A stretch of DNA of 5,899 nucleotides from Coprothermobacter sp. GTDB lineage: Bacteria > Coprothermobacterota > Coprothermobacteria > Coprothermobacterales > Coprothermobacteraceae. The notes beneath the pieces are model-generated. The model worked only from the letters and a program-made list of their open reading frames with translations. It was not told the origin of the DNA and made no database searches. Positions 1 to 5,476 of the stretch are shown one piece after another; the stretch's first letter is position 1; every line of letters begins with the position of its first letter. The DNA lies in the NCBI GenBank assembly GCA_003476705.1, contig DMVM01000143.1, forward strand, positions 1 to 5,899, given 5' to 3'. The translations under genes and the position numbers were made by a program.

Positions 1-1242
1 GTAGTTTCCACCAGTGGCGATACACAACTAGGCGGACGTGACATGGATAAAGTGCTCATGGACTACGTTCTTGAAGAGTTTCAGAGAGAATCGGGAATCG
101 ATCTGCGTAATGACAGAATGGCAATGATCAGGGTCAATGAAGCTGTGGAGAAAGCAAAGATTGAACTATCCTCAGTTTTAGAAACCGACATATCCTTGCC
201 ATTCATTGCAATGAAGGACGGACAACCAGTTCATCTTCAAATGAAAGTAACCCGAGCAAAACTAGAGCAACTGGTCAGACCCATCGTAGAAAAAACTGCT
301 GGGCCCATCGAACAAGCACTAAAGGACGCTCAATTAACACCCAATGACATAGACAAGATTATTCTCATAGGCGGACCTACACGTATGCCCATCGTGAGAG
401 ATTTTGTTGAACAGTTCATGGGAAAACCAGTGGAAAGGGGCATCGACCCCATGGAAGCTGTAGCAATGGGCGCTGCCATACAGGCTGGTATAATCGAGGG
501 AACCGTTAACGATATTGTACTGGTGGATGTTACCCCTCTATCGCTGGGTGTAGAAACGGTTGGTGGCATCATGACTACGCTGATCCCTAGGAATACCCCT
601 CTCCCAGTAACAAAATCAGAAATCTTCACTACGGCAACAGATTTCCAAACCAGCGTGCAAATACATGTGCTCCAAGGAGAAAGGCCACTGGCAAAGGACA
701 ACTTATCTTTGGGACAATTCATCCTAGACGGTATACCACCTGCACCACGTGGTGTGCCACAAATAGAAGTCACCTTTAGCATTGATGCGAACGGCATTCT
801 AAGCGTAACAGCAAAAGACAAAGCCACAGGAAAGAGCCAGCAAATCACCATCACCAACAGCACACGTTTGACCGAAGAAGAAATCGAGCGAATGCGGAAA
901 GAGGCAGAGATGTACGCTGACGAAGATCGCAGGCGTAAAGAAGAAATTGAAACAAGGAACCAGGCTGACACATATGTTTATCAAGCCAGAAAACTCTTAA
1001 AGGAAAATGAAGGGAAGCTCCCCGATGATATCGTCAAAGAGATCACAGAAAAGGTCGATAATTTAGAGAAAGCCTTAAGAGACAATCAGCCAGCCGAACA
1101 ATTAAAGCAGCTCATGGAAGATGTTATAACCGCCATGGGGAAGGCAGGTGCTTATCTGTACCAAAGTGGCGGCGAGCAGCAGCCTGGAAATGATGGCGGT
1201 AATGACACTACTGATCAAGGTCCTCAAGGAGAAGTACACTAA
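1..1242 (+). CDS. dnaK: Hsp70 chaperone DnaK, 5'-partial (C-terminal two thirds)
   Basis: ATP-dependent Hsp70 chaperone of the cytoplasm that binds exposed hydrophobic peptides and works with DnaJ and normally GrpE. The frame is open from base 1, so the gene begins outside the window; by comparison with E. coli DnaK roughly 215 N-terminal residues are missing and 413 are visible. The first visible residues (STSGDTQLGG, bases 7-36) belong to the nucleotide-binding domain. The adenosine-contacting motif GGPTRMP lies at visible residues 124-130, the interdomain linker with DVTPLSLG at about 173-183, the beta substrate-binding domain follows to about residue 290, and a charged helical lid runs to about residue 390. 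The last 25 or so residues are rich in Gly, Gln, Asn and Asp and lack an EEVD-like end. Sequence details (TQLGGRDMD, ERGIDPMEAVAMGAAIQAG, QTSVQIHVLQGERPLAKDN) resemble Thermoplasma-type archaeal DnaK more than E. coli or Clostridium DnaK, as judged from memory. Translationally coupled to dnaJ. Identification is secure. Confidence 0.98.
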   Translation, partial: VVSTSGDTQLGGRDMDKVLMDYVLEEFQRESGIDLRNDRMAMIRVNEAVEKAKIELSSVLETDISLPFIAMKDGQPVHLQMKVTRAKLEQLVRPIVEKTAGPIEQALKDAQLTPNDIDKIILIGGPTRMPIVRDFVEQFMGKPVERGIDPMEAVAMGAAIQAGIIEGTVNDIVLVDVTPLSLGVETVGGIMTTLIPRNTPLPVTKSEIFTTATDFQTSVQIHVLQGERPLAKDNLSLGQFILDGIPPAPRGVPQIEVTFSIDANGILSVTAKDKATGKSQQITITNSTRLTEEEIERMRKEAEMYADEDRRRKEEIETRNQADTYVYQARKLLKENEGKLPDDIVKEITEKVDNLEKALRDNQPAEQLKQLMEDVITAMGKAGAYLYQSGGEQQPGNDGGNDTTDQGPQGEVH

Positions 1243-2342
1243 TGAAGGATTATTATGAAATTCTTGGTGTACCTGAAGACGCATCCGTAGATGAAATCAA
1301 GAAAAGGTACCGAGAACTGGTAAAACAATACCACCCTGACTTAAACAAGGGTGACGAGGAAGCCGCTAAGCGCATGGCGGAGATTAATGAGGCTTATCAG
1401 GTATTGACTGACCCGAAGAAGAGAGCCGAATACGATGCCATGCGAAAAGGTGGTGTCGGCTTCAGTTCTGACTACTACAGGCCAGGGCAAGGTTTTGACT
1501 TCTTCGACTCCATATTCCGTGATTTCTTTACTGACTTTCCTTTCGGATCTTCTTTCTTCAATAGAACCGCCACTAAAACAAAACCCAGGGGCACTGACAT
1601 AAACTTGGAAGTAACGCTATCACTCAAAGACGTTGTAACAGGTTGCACAAAGTCGCTACGTTTCTTCCGCGATGAACTCTGCGAAGAATGCCATGGCACG
1701 GGTGCCAAAGACGGCAAGACAAAAACCTGCGAAAGATGCCACGGAACTGGTGTGGTGGAAAACAGGCAGAGTACACCTTTTGGTGTATTCATCACCCAAA
1801 CCACGTGCCCCACATGCCATGGTGCAGGTTCAGTGCCCGAACAGGTTTGTCCAGTATGCCACGGTAGTGGTGTGGTTAAGAGGCAGAGAACCTTGGACCT
1901 GCAGATTCCGCCTGGCATAGAAAATAACGATGTAATTACGTTAAAGGGACAAGGTAACGCCGTAAAAGACGGCGGAAGCGGAGACATTAACGTCACAGTG
2001 AAGATAATTATCCCTCCACCATGGCGCAGAAAAGGAAAGGATCTTTACACGGAAGTACACATGCCATATTACCATGCCATACTGGGTGGAAAGATCAAAG
2101 TGACCACGGCTACAGGAGAAGAGAAGGAGTTACTCCTTGAACCGGGAACGCAACCAGATCAGGAGTACATTCTTGCTAACGAAGGCATTCCTGATAAAAG
2201 TGGTCGTTACAGAGGAGATCTGCACGTAACCATTAAGGTGGATTTACCGTCTAAACTAAGTCCTCAAGAGCGTAAGTTCTTAGAAGAGATACGGAAACTC
2301 CACGAAGGTGACAACAAGAAGAGGTTTGGATTATTCAACTAA
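1242..2342 (+). CDS. dnaJ: Hsp40 co-chaperone DnaJ (full type I)
   Basis: Co-chaperone that delivers unfolded proteins to DnaK and stimulates its ATPase. It has 366 residues, near the usual 370-380. The J domain covers residues 1-68, with the essential HPD at 31-33. The following G/F region (about 71-110) contains only 5 Gly but 11 Phe, including an FDFFDSIFRDFF segment that resembles the regulatory DIF-type motifs. All four zinc-binding CxxCxGxG motifs are intact at 147-154, 163-170, 189-196 and 203-210, followed by the substrate-binding beta domains and a C-terminal dimerisation segment. The ATG overlaps the dnaK stop codon by one base (TAATG), with an AAGGAGA ribosome site at 1226-1232, nine bases upstream, so it is co-transcribed and probably translationally coupled to dnaK. 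No grpE or hrcA is seen; they could lie upstream of the window. Confidence 0.98.
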   Translation: MKDYYEILGVPEDASVDEIKKRYRELVKQYHPDLNKGDEEAAKRMAEINEAYQVLTDPKKRAEYDAMRKGGVGFSSDYYRPGQGFDFFDSIFRDFFTDFPFGSSFFNRTATKTKPRGTDINLEVTLSLKDVVTGCTKSLRFFRDELCEECHGTGAKDGKTKTCERCHGTGVVENRQSTPFGVFITQTTCPTCHGAGSVPEQVCPVCHGSGVVKRQRTLDLQIPPGIENNDVITLKGQGNAVKDGGSGDINVTVKIIIPPPWRRKGKDLYTEVHMPYYHAILGGKIKVTTATGEEKELLLEPGTQPDQEYILANEGIPDKSGRYRGDLHVTIKVDLPSKLSPQERKFLEEIRKLHEGDNKKRFGLFN

Positions 2343-2373
2343 AAACGGGAACGCCTTTAACTGGGGCGTTCCC
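2341..2373 (-). terminator. Convergent terminator hairpin between dnaJ and the ytxH-like gene
   Basis: A perfect 9-bp inverted repeat (GGGAACGCC at 2347-2355, GGCGTTCCC at 2365-2373) with a 9-base loop lies between two convergent operons. Read on the - strand the stem is followed by G then TTTTT (2346-2341), a standard intrinsic terminator for the ytxG/ytxH-like operon. Read on the + strand it begins only four bases after the dnaJ stop, but no T-run follows it (CATCCTC), so it is a weaker terminator for dnaKJ, although it could still protect the mRNA 3' end. The remaining 47 bases up to the ytxH-like stop show only a 7-bp direct repeat (CTCAAGC at 2378 and 2400). Confidence 0.85.
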
Positions 2374-2420
2374 CATCCTCAAGCATTAGCAGTCAACGAC
2401 TCAAGCTAAAGTCTGTAGGT

Positions 2421-2687
2421 TCAGTCTTCTTCTTGCAACTCTTCCTCAATTTCCACTACCTGTTCACTGATCATATCTTCCGCTTTCTTTGTTAGCTCCT
2501 GAGCCTTTTCTTTTAGCTGTTCGGCTTTCTCGAGAGTTTTTTCCTTAAGATTAAGAGCTTTCTCTTTAACTACTCCCCTCATTTCAGCACCCGACATGGG
2601 AGCCAAGAGAAGCCCACATACAGTACCGATCAAGATACCAGCAGCGAACAAGCCCGCTACTCTTAAGATGTCACGGACATCATCCAT
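2421..2687 (-). CDS. YtxH-like small membrane protein with coiled-coil tail
   Basis: An 88-residue protein of the YtxH (general stress protein) type; the molecular role of the family is not established. Residues 8-30 form one glycine-rich membrane segment ending in GLLLAPMSGAEMR, the hallmark YtxH pattern (G..aG..aGLLfAP.SG.e.R). Residues 40-72 are a Lys/Glu-rich amphipathic helix with repeated KEK units, likely a coiled coil, and residues 76-88 form an acidic tail. The start is the ATG at 2687, because AAAGGAGGG at 2702-2694 sits six bases before it; the longer ORF from an ATG at 2714 would translate through that ribosome site. Last gene of the operon; in B. subtilis ytxH follows ytxG, and here one extra small gene sits between the two homologues. 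Probably tethered to the cytoplasmic membrane with the helix inside the cell (inferred from charge). Confidence 0.85.
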   Translation of the reverse strand: MDDVRDILRVAGLFAAGILIGTVCGLLLAPMSGAEMRGVVKEKALNLKEKTLEKAEQLKEKAQELTKKAEDMISEQVVEIEEELQEED

Positions 2688-2702
2688 ATTTTTCCCTCCT
2701 TT
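2688..2702 (-). promoter_or_regulatory. Ribosome binding site deciding the ytxH-like start
   Basis: AAAGGAGGG (2702-2694), followed by six A/T bases and the ATG at 2687. A near-perfect Shine-Dalgarno at ideal spacing; it excludes the upstream ATG at 2714 as the main start. Confidence 0.9.
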
Positions 2703-2707
2703 GTTTA

Positions 2708-2726
2708 GCTTCATATCTGATGAAGC
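2708..2726 (-). repeat. Intercistronic inverted repeat (7-bp stem, 5-base loop)
   Basis: GCTTCAT (2708-2714) and ATGAAGC (2720-2726) are perfect reverse complements around a five-base loop. The repeat lies in the 48-base gap between the Cys/Glu-rich small gene and the ytxH-like gene, just upstream of the latter's ribosome site. No T-run follows on the - strand, so it is not an intrinsic terminator. It could form an mRNA stability or processing hairpin, or be chance. Confidence 0.45.
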
Positions 2727-2735
2727 AAGACTTTG

Positions 2736-2957
2736 TTACTCTTTTTCTTCTTCTTCATGTTCATGGCACTCTTCACACTCTTCCTCTTCCTCGTACCATA
2801 GGCATTCATTCTCCATTTTGCAGCGAGCCAAGAAAGTCAAAGCACCTTGAATTATGGCACCGAGCAAGAGTCCAGCAAAGAATGGACCCCAGCAGGAACA
2901 ACTTCTTTTTTCAGCCACCTGGTCACCTTGTGCCGCCAGAAGCCTGCCTAATAACAT
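2736..2957 (-). CDS. Small membrane protein with Cys/His motif and poly-Glu tail, unknown function
   Basis: A 73-residue protein that I do not recognise by name. A short N-terminal helix is followed by a CSCW motif (Cys20, Cys22), a glycine-containing membrane segment at about 24-44 (GPFFAGLLLGAIIQGALTF) and Cys46 and Cys52 just after the membrane. The tail at 56-73 is almost entirely Glu, interrupted by C61-x2-C64-H65-x-H67, which could bind a metal or be redox-active. The membrane segment has the same glycine spacing as YtxH proteins, so it may be a divergent YtxH relative whose coiled coil was replaced by the acidic tail. The start is the ATG at 2957, eight bases after AAAGGGGG; the longer ORF starts at a GTG (2966) lying inside that ribosome site. 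It begins 19 bases after the YtxG-like stop and precedes the YtxH-like gene, so it is an operon member. The start choice, operon position and glycine-patterned membrane segment support a real gene; the function is open. Confidence 0.72.
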   Translation of the reverse strand: MLLGRLLAAQGDQVAEKRSCSCWGPFFAGLLLGAIIQGALTFLARCKMENECLWYEEEEECEECHEHEEEEKE

Positions 2958-2973
2958 GTCAAACACCCCCTTT
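2958..2973 (-). promoter_or_regulatory. Ribosome binding site deciding the small Cys/Glu-rich gene start
   Basis: AAAGGGGG (2973-2966), then an eight-base spacer to the ATG at 2957. The alternative GTG at 2966-2964 overlaps the G-run and has no separate ribosome site. Confidence 0.7.
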
Positions 2974-2976
2974 GTA

Positions 2977-3342
2977 TTATTTTACCTTCTTACCTTTGCC
3001 GATGTGCAGCAATGATAAAACGGACGGGAGCATCCTCAAAGCAACAGTTGTCCAATTCGGCCTTACCACATATGGAATGACTGCACTGAACTGTTTTAAG
3101 TTGGACGTAATTTGCTTGACTTCTTCAGAAGTTTCACTGGCATTTCTCAAGATCTCCGGAATCTCTGTAGCAGCGCTGCTGGTAATCTGCTTTATGTCTA
3201 CCTGCAAATCTTCTAAACTCTTTTTAATTTCGTCACCATACTTTCTTACAGCTTGAAGCATTAAAAAGAGAAACACAATTAGTGTAACGGCAAACACCCA
3301 AAGCGGAAAAGCGATAAAAAACACTTGCCAATTTGTCAACAT
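2977..3342 (-). CDS. DUF948 / YtxG-like membrane protein
   Basis: A 121-residue protein with the layout of the DUF948 family (B. subtilis YtxG), whose role is not firmly known. One N-terminal membrane anchor (residues 7-29, WQVFFIAFPLWVFAVTLIVF) is followed by a long charged helix with regular hydrophobic spacing (about 33-84, probable coiled coil), a proline break and a second weakly hydrophobic helix at about 98-113 ending in a basic GKGKKVK tail. It is the first gene of a three-gene set ending in a YtxH-like protein, matching the ytxG-ytxH order of Bacilli. The start is uncertain within six bases: ATG at 3345 is too close to the AGAGGGGAGG ribosome site, ATG at 3342 suits its GAGG part, and TTG at 3339 suits the GGAGG part. 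A reading frame open further upstream (to 3516) crosses the 6S RNA and is rejected. No own promoter was found; it is probably served by 6S readthrough. Confidence 0.78.
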   Translation of the reverse strand: MLTNWQVFFIAFPLWVFAVTLIVFLFLMLQAVRKYGDEIKKSLEDLQVDIKQITSSAATEIPEILRNASETSEEVKQITSNLKQFSAVIPYVVRPNWTTVALRMLPSVLSLLHIGKGKKVK

Positions 3343-3358
3343 CATGCCTCCCCTCTTT

Positions 3359-3508
3359 AAAGAGACCCGCCGTGCCGTAAAGGGCCAGAAAGCTGCGTCC
3401 CTGTCACACAGGTGGGTGCTTCCCTCCTGCCACCTGAGCGGCAGGATTCGAGCTCCCAAGACGCATTTGTTGGATGCACTTCTGCCCCTGCTTACGCACA
3501 CGGCAGGT
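3359..3508 (-). ncRNA. ssrS: 6S RNA (SsrS), regulator of RNA polymerase
   Basis: 6S RNA mimics an open promoter and binds housekeeping RNA polymerase, lowering transcription in stationary phase. This 185-base gap has no coding content but folds into one long interrupted rod. The ends pair as a 10-bp closing helix (ACCUGCCGUG at 3508-3499 with CACGGCGGGU at 3374-3365). Inside it, GGGGCAGAAG (3488-3479) pairs with CUUUCUGGCCC (3392-3382) with one mismatch, UGCGUCUU (3465-3458) pairs with GGGACGCA, using two G-U pairs, on the 3' side (TGCGTC on + at 3394-3399), and CAGGUGG (3436-3430) with CCACCUG (3415-3409) forms the apical stem. The unpaired stretch around 3478-3466 would be the central bubble. 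The ends resemble E. coli 6S as I recall it: GUGUGCGUAAGC near the 5' end (E. coli UGUUCGCAAGC) and UUUACGGCACGGCGG near the 3' end (E. coli UUACAGCCUGCGGCGG). It starts exactly six bases after a strong -10. Its closing helix followed by UCUCUUU could act as its own terminator. At about 150 nt it is somewhat shorter than typical 6S. A covariance-model check would settle it. Confidence 0.8.
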
Positions 3509-3541
3509 AATAACATTATACCATCGAAACTACATTCTCAA
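3508..3541 (-). promoter_or_regulatory. 6S RNA promoter with extended -10
   Basis: TATAAT (3520-3515) preceded by TGG, making a TGnTATAAT extended -10, with a TTGAGA -35 (3541-3536) at a short 15-base spacing that the extended -10 would compensate. Six bases after the -10 comes A3508, the first base of the 6S closing helix, which fixes the predicted start. The -35 lies inside the last codons of natB (stop at 3530). Confidence 0.8.
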
Positions 3542-4708
3542 TATTACGCTTTCCCTATTCATAAACTTGCTTATGACGAACGCGAGAAGTACAGCTACGG
3601 CCACATCTATGAGAAGAGCAGCGCCTACCAATGGCCATACAACGCTGCCAATGATGACATTATATGTAACTGCAGAAGCGTTCACAATGGGTACGAAGAA
3701 TACCCAGGCAGGCATAGTCGAAGCATTGGTAAACGCTGGCATGAGTATGAAGATAAAAGGCAGAATCACCATGCCCATTTGTCCCAGATACAGCTGAGCT
3801 TCCCTCATATTGCGGCTGTACATGGAGATAATAAACTGAAGAGCACCACCTGTTAAGGAAAGCAAAACTGCGCCTATGATCATGGCCCAGATACCAGTAC
3901 CCCAGATGGCAAGTGCGGAACCTCCCGTGGCAAAACCTAAGCCCATATCAAAATGCGTCATGGCATAGGAGTAGGAAAACGTGAAGGAAAGCAGTGAAAT
4001 GAGGGTACCCATGCAGTTTAGAGCGGACAAAGCAAGCCATTTGCCCATAGCAATAGAGAATCTGGATACGGGTGTAGCCAGCAAACTCTCCAGTGTACCT
4101 CGCTCTTTTTCACCTGCTCCAATATCCGTTCCGAGGTATACGTTTCCCACAAAACCACTAGTAAGCATGACCAGTGAAACCAGATAAGCCAAAAAGAACT
4201 TGGCAAAAGCCATAGGCTCCCCTACTTGTTTACTCTGTACCACTACCAAAGAAAAAACGTCCTCATTTATGCCCTTTTGGCTCAAGTAATCTTTGATGCG
4301 CTGCTCCCTATAAAAAGGAAGAATACTGTTAAGGTAACTTGCTGCACTGTCTCCACTGGTACCTGATGCATATGATGTAATCACAATGACCCTCGATTGG
4401 GACGATGTGTATTCTTCAATGAGCCCCACGTCCGCATCTTTTTCCAAAACCGCTTTCTCCACATCCTGGACTTCTATGACTTCTAATTTAGCTTGACTTA
4501 GGAATGATCGAAGCTCCTGGCTTCCTTGGAAAGCTACTGTAAAGCCTTCTGCGTTTTGCTGTTGCACCGTTCTACCTTCAAAATAGAAGATGCCAAGCAC
4601 AATGGCAGGAACTAGAACTGCTGGAAGGAGTACACTCATTATGAGCGTGCGTCTATCCCTGAAAGCCTCCTTGATTTCTTTTTTCATGACAGCAAAAATG
4701 GATTTCAT
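3530..4708 (-). CDS. natB: NatB-type ABC-2 exporter membrane subunit
   Basis: Membrane subunit of an ABC-2 exporter. In B. subtilis NatAB extrudes sodium; the substrate here cannot be read from sequence. It has 392 residues, typical for NatB. The first membrane helix (about 21-43) follows a basic amphipathic start (VMKKEIKEAFRDRR), the usual coupling helix. A soluble extracytoplasmic domain covers about 44-168, and about six more helices lie at 170-190, 222-250, 266-295, 310-328, 335-357 and 360-381. The family signature GEKERGTLESLLATPVSR is at 199-216, between the second and third helices. Its ATG overlaps the natA stop (ATGA), and a strong ribosome site resembling AAGGAGGTGAT with one change (4722-4712) lies within the natA end, so the two are coupled. 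The last codons carry the -35 of the 6S promoter. Other ABC-2 drug or lipid exporters share this layout, so the symbol names the subfamily rather than a proven substrate. Confidence 0.88.
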   Translation of the reverse strand: MKSIFAVMKKEIKEAFRDRRTLIMSVLLPAVLVPAIVLGIFYFEGRTVQQQNAEGFTVAFQGSQELRSFLSQAKLEVIEVQDVEKAVLEKDADVGLIEEYTSSQSRVIVITSYASGTSGDSAASYLNSILPFYREQRIKDYLSQKGINEDVFSLVVVQSKQVGEPMAFAKFFLAYLVSLVMLTSGFVGNVYLGTDIGAGEKERGTLESLLATPVSRFSIAMGKWLALSALNCMGTLISLLSFTFSYSYAMTHFDMGLGFATGGSALAIWGTGIWAMIIGAVLLSLTGGALQFIISMYSRNMREAQLYLGQMGMVILPFIFILMPAFTNASTMPAWVFFVPIVNASAVTYNVIIGSVVWPLVGAALLIDVAVAVLLAFVISKFMNRESVILRM

Positions 4709-5418
4709 TCCATCACCACCTTCATAAAAGCTTCTTCCAAACTACTGCTCTGAGTTCTCTTCTTAAGTTCTTCAGGCGTTCCCTCTGCCACTATGAGGCC
4801 CAGGTTGATTATGTACACATAGTCACACAGTAGCTCTACTTCATTCATCAGATGTGTGCTTAACAGTACAGTCTTCCCGGCTTCTTTCTGCTGCTCCACA
4901 AATGTTCTAACTGCTACAGTGCTGGGAACGTCCAATCCAGCTGTTGGCTCATCAAGGATAAGAACAGGGGGATCATGAATAACAGACCGCACCAAGTTGA
5001 TCTTTTGTGCCATCCCTTTGGAGTAAGTTCCAGCCTGCCGCTTCCCGTAGTCAATTTCAAGCAGTTTGTAGAGAAACTGCATCCTTTCCAGAGCTTCGTC
5101 CCTAGGCACATCGGCCAGATCTGCAAAATAAAGCACGTTCTCGTCACCGCTAAGTCGACGGTAAAGACCTGTATTCTCAAGAACCACACCCAAAGACGCT
5201 CTCACTTTGTCTGACTCTCTTACAACATCGAAACCATTCACCATGGCAATGCCACTTAAAGGCTTGAGAATGGTGCTTAAGATTCTTATGGTGGTAGTTT
5301 TTCCAGCTCCGTTCGGGCCCAAAAGCCCTGTCACTTTCCCGGGTTCGCAGTGAAAAGAAATACCTTTGAGCGCTTGAACCTGGCCGAAACTCTTTCGTAG
5401 CTCTCGAACTTCAATCAC
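4705..5418 (-). CDS. natA: NatA-type ABC exporter ATPase
   Basis: Cytoplasmic ATPase that powers the NatB-like exporter. From the GTG start it has 237 residues, normal for NatA. Walker A GPNGAGKT lies at 34-41, the ABC signature is the NatA variant YSKGMAQK at 132-139 in place of LSGGQ, Walker B VLILDEPTAGLD starts at 152, and the switch histidine in STHLM is residue 189. The usual Q-loop glutamine is replaced within VVLENTGLY (79-87), as is common in NatA-type ATPases. The GTG at 5418 is chosen because AAAGGAGG (5433-5426) stands seven bases before it; the longer ORF from ATG at 5451 would translate through that ribosome site and add 11 residues lacking family character. First gene of the natAB operon, preceded by its own promoter near 5484. 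All catalytic motifs are intact. Confidence 0.92.
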   Translation of the reverse strand: MIEVRELRKSFGQVQALKGISFHCEPGKVTGLLGPNGAGKTTTIRILSTILKPLSGIAMVNGFDVVRESDKVRASLGVVLENTGLYRRLSGDENVLYFADLADVPRDEALERMQFLYKLLEIDYGKRQAGTYSKGMAQKINLVRSVIHDPPVLILDEPTAGLDVPSTVAVRTFVEQQKEAGKTVLLSTHLMNEVELLCDYVYIINLGLIVAEGTPEELKKRTQSSSLEEAFMKVVME

Positions 5419-5433
5419 TTCTGTGCCTCCTTT
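5419..5433 (-). promoter_or_regulatory. Ribosome binding site deciding the natA GTG start
   Basis: AAAGGAGG (5433-5426) followed by a seven-base spacer to GTG at 5418. This supports a GTG start instead of the ATG at 5451. Confidence 0.88.
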
Positions 5434-5476
5434 ACAAAAACTAACCTGCACAATGTCTAAAATGCTACTAGCGCTT

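Noticed and set aside
330..971. Long - strand reading frame opposite dnaK (213 codons)
   Set aside because: Antisense shadow of a certain gene; the product has no recognisable domain and there is no ribosome site.
1475..1996. - strand reading frame opposite dnaJ with repeated PWH units
   Set aside because: The repeats are the reverse reading of the DnaJ CxxCHGxG zinc motifs, so it is a shadow.
2739..2795. CTT/TTC triplet run, possible microsatellite
   Set aside because: It encodes the Glu-rich tail of the small protein with mixed GAA/GAG codons and interruptions.
2720..3256. + strand reading frame across the small-gene operon
   Set aside because: It runs antisense to three genes with good ribosome sites and operon order, and lacks a ribosome site of its own.
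3409..3440. Possible SRP RNA (GGAGGGAAGCA-like motif)
   Set aside because: The full SRP domain-IV pattern is absent, and the closing helix and end sequences fit 6S better.
3440..3462. TTCGA flanked by G/C bases, resembling a tRNA T-loop
   Set aside because: The flanking bases do not form a T-stem on either strand and no acceptor or anticodon arms are present; it fits as part of the 6S apical region.
3343..3516. N-terminal extension of the DUF948 protein (about 58 residues)
   Set aside because: It overlaps the structured 6S RNA and its promoter, has no family character, and a strong ribosome site lies just before 3345/3342.
3344..3856. + strand reading frame through 6S and the end of natB
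   Set aside because: Antisense to the RNA and natB; no domain and no ribosome site.
4018..4206. Small - strand reading frame inside natB
   Set aside because: Out-of-frame shadow of natB with no ribosome site or domain.
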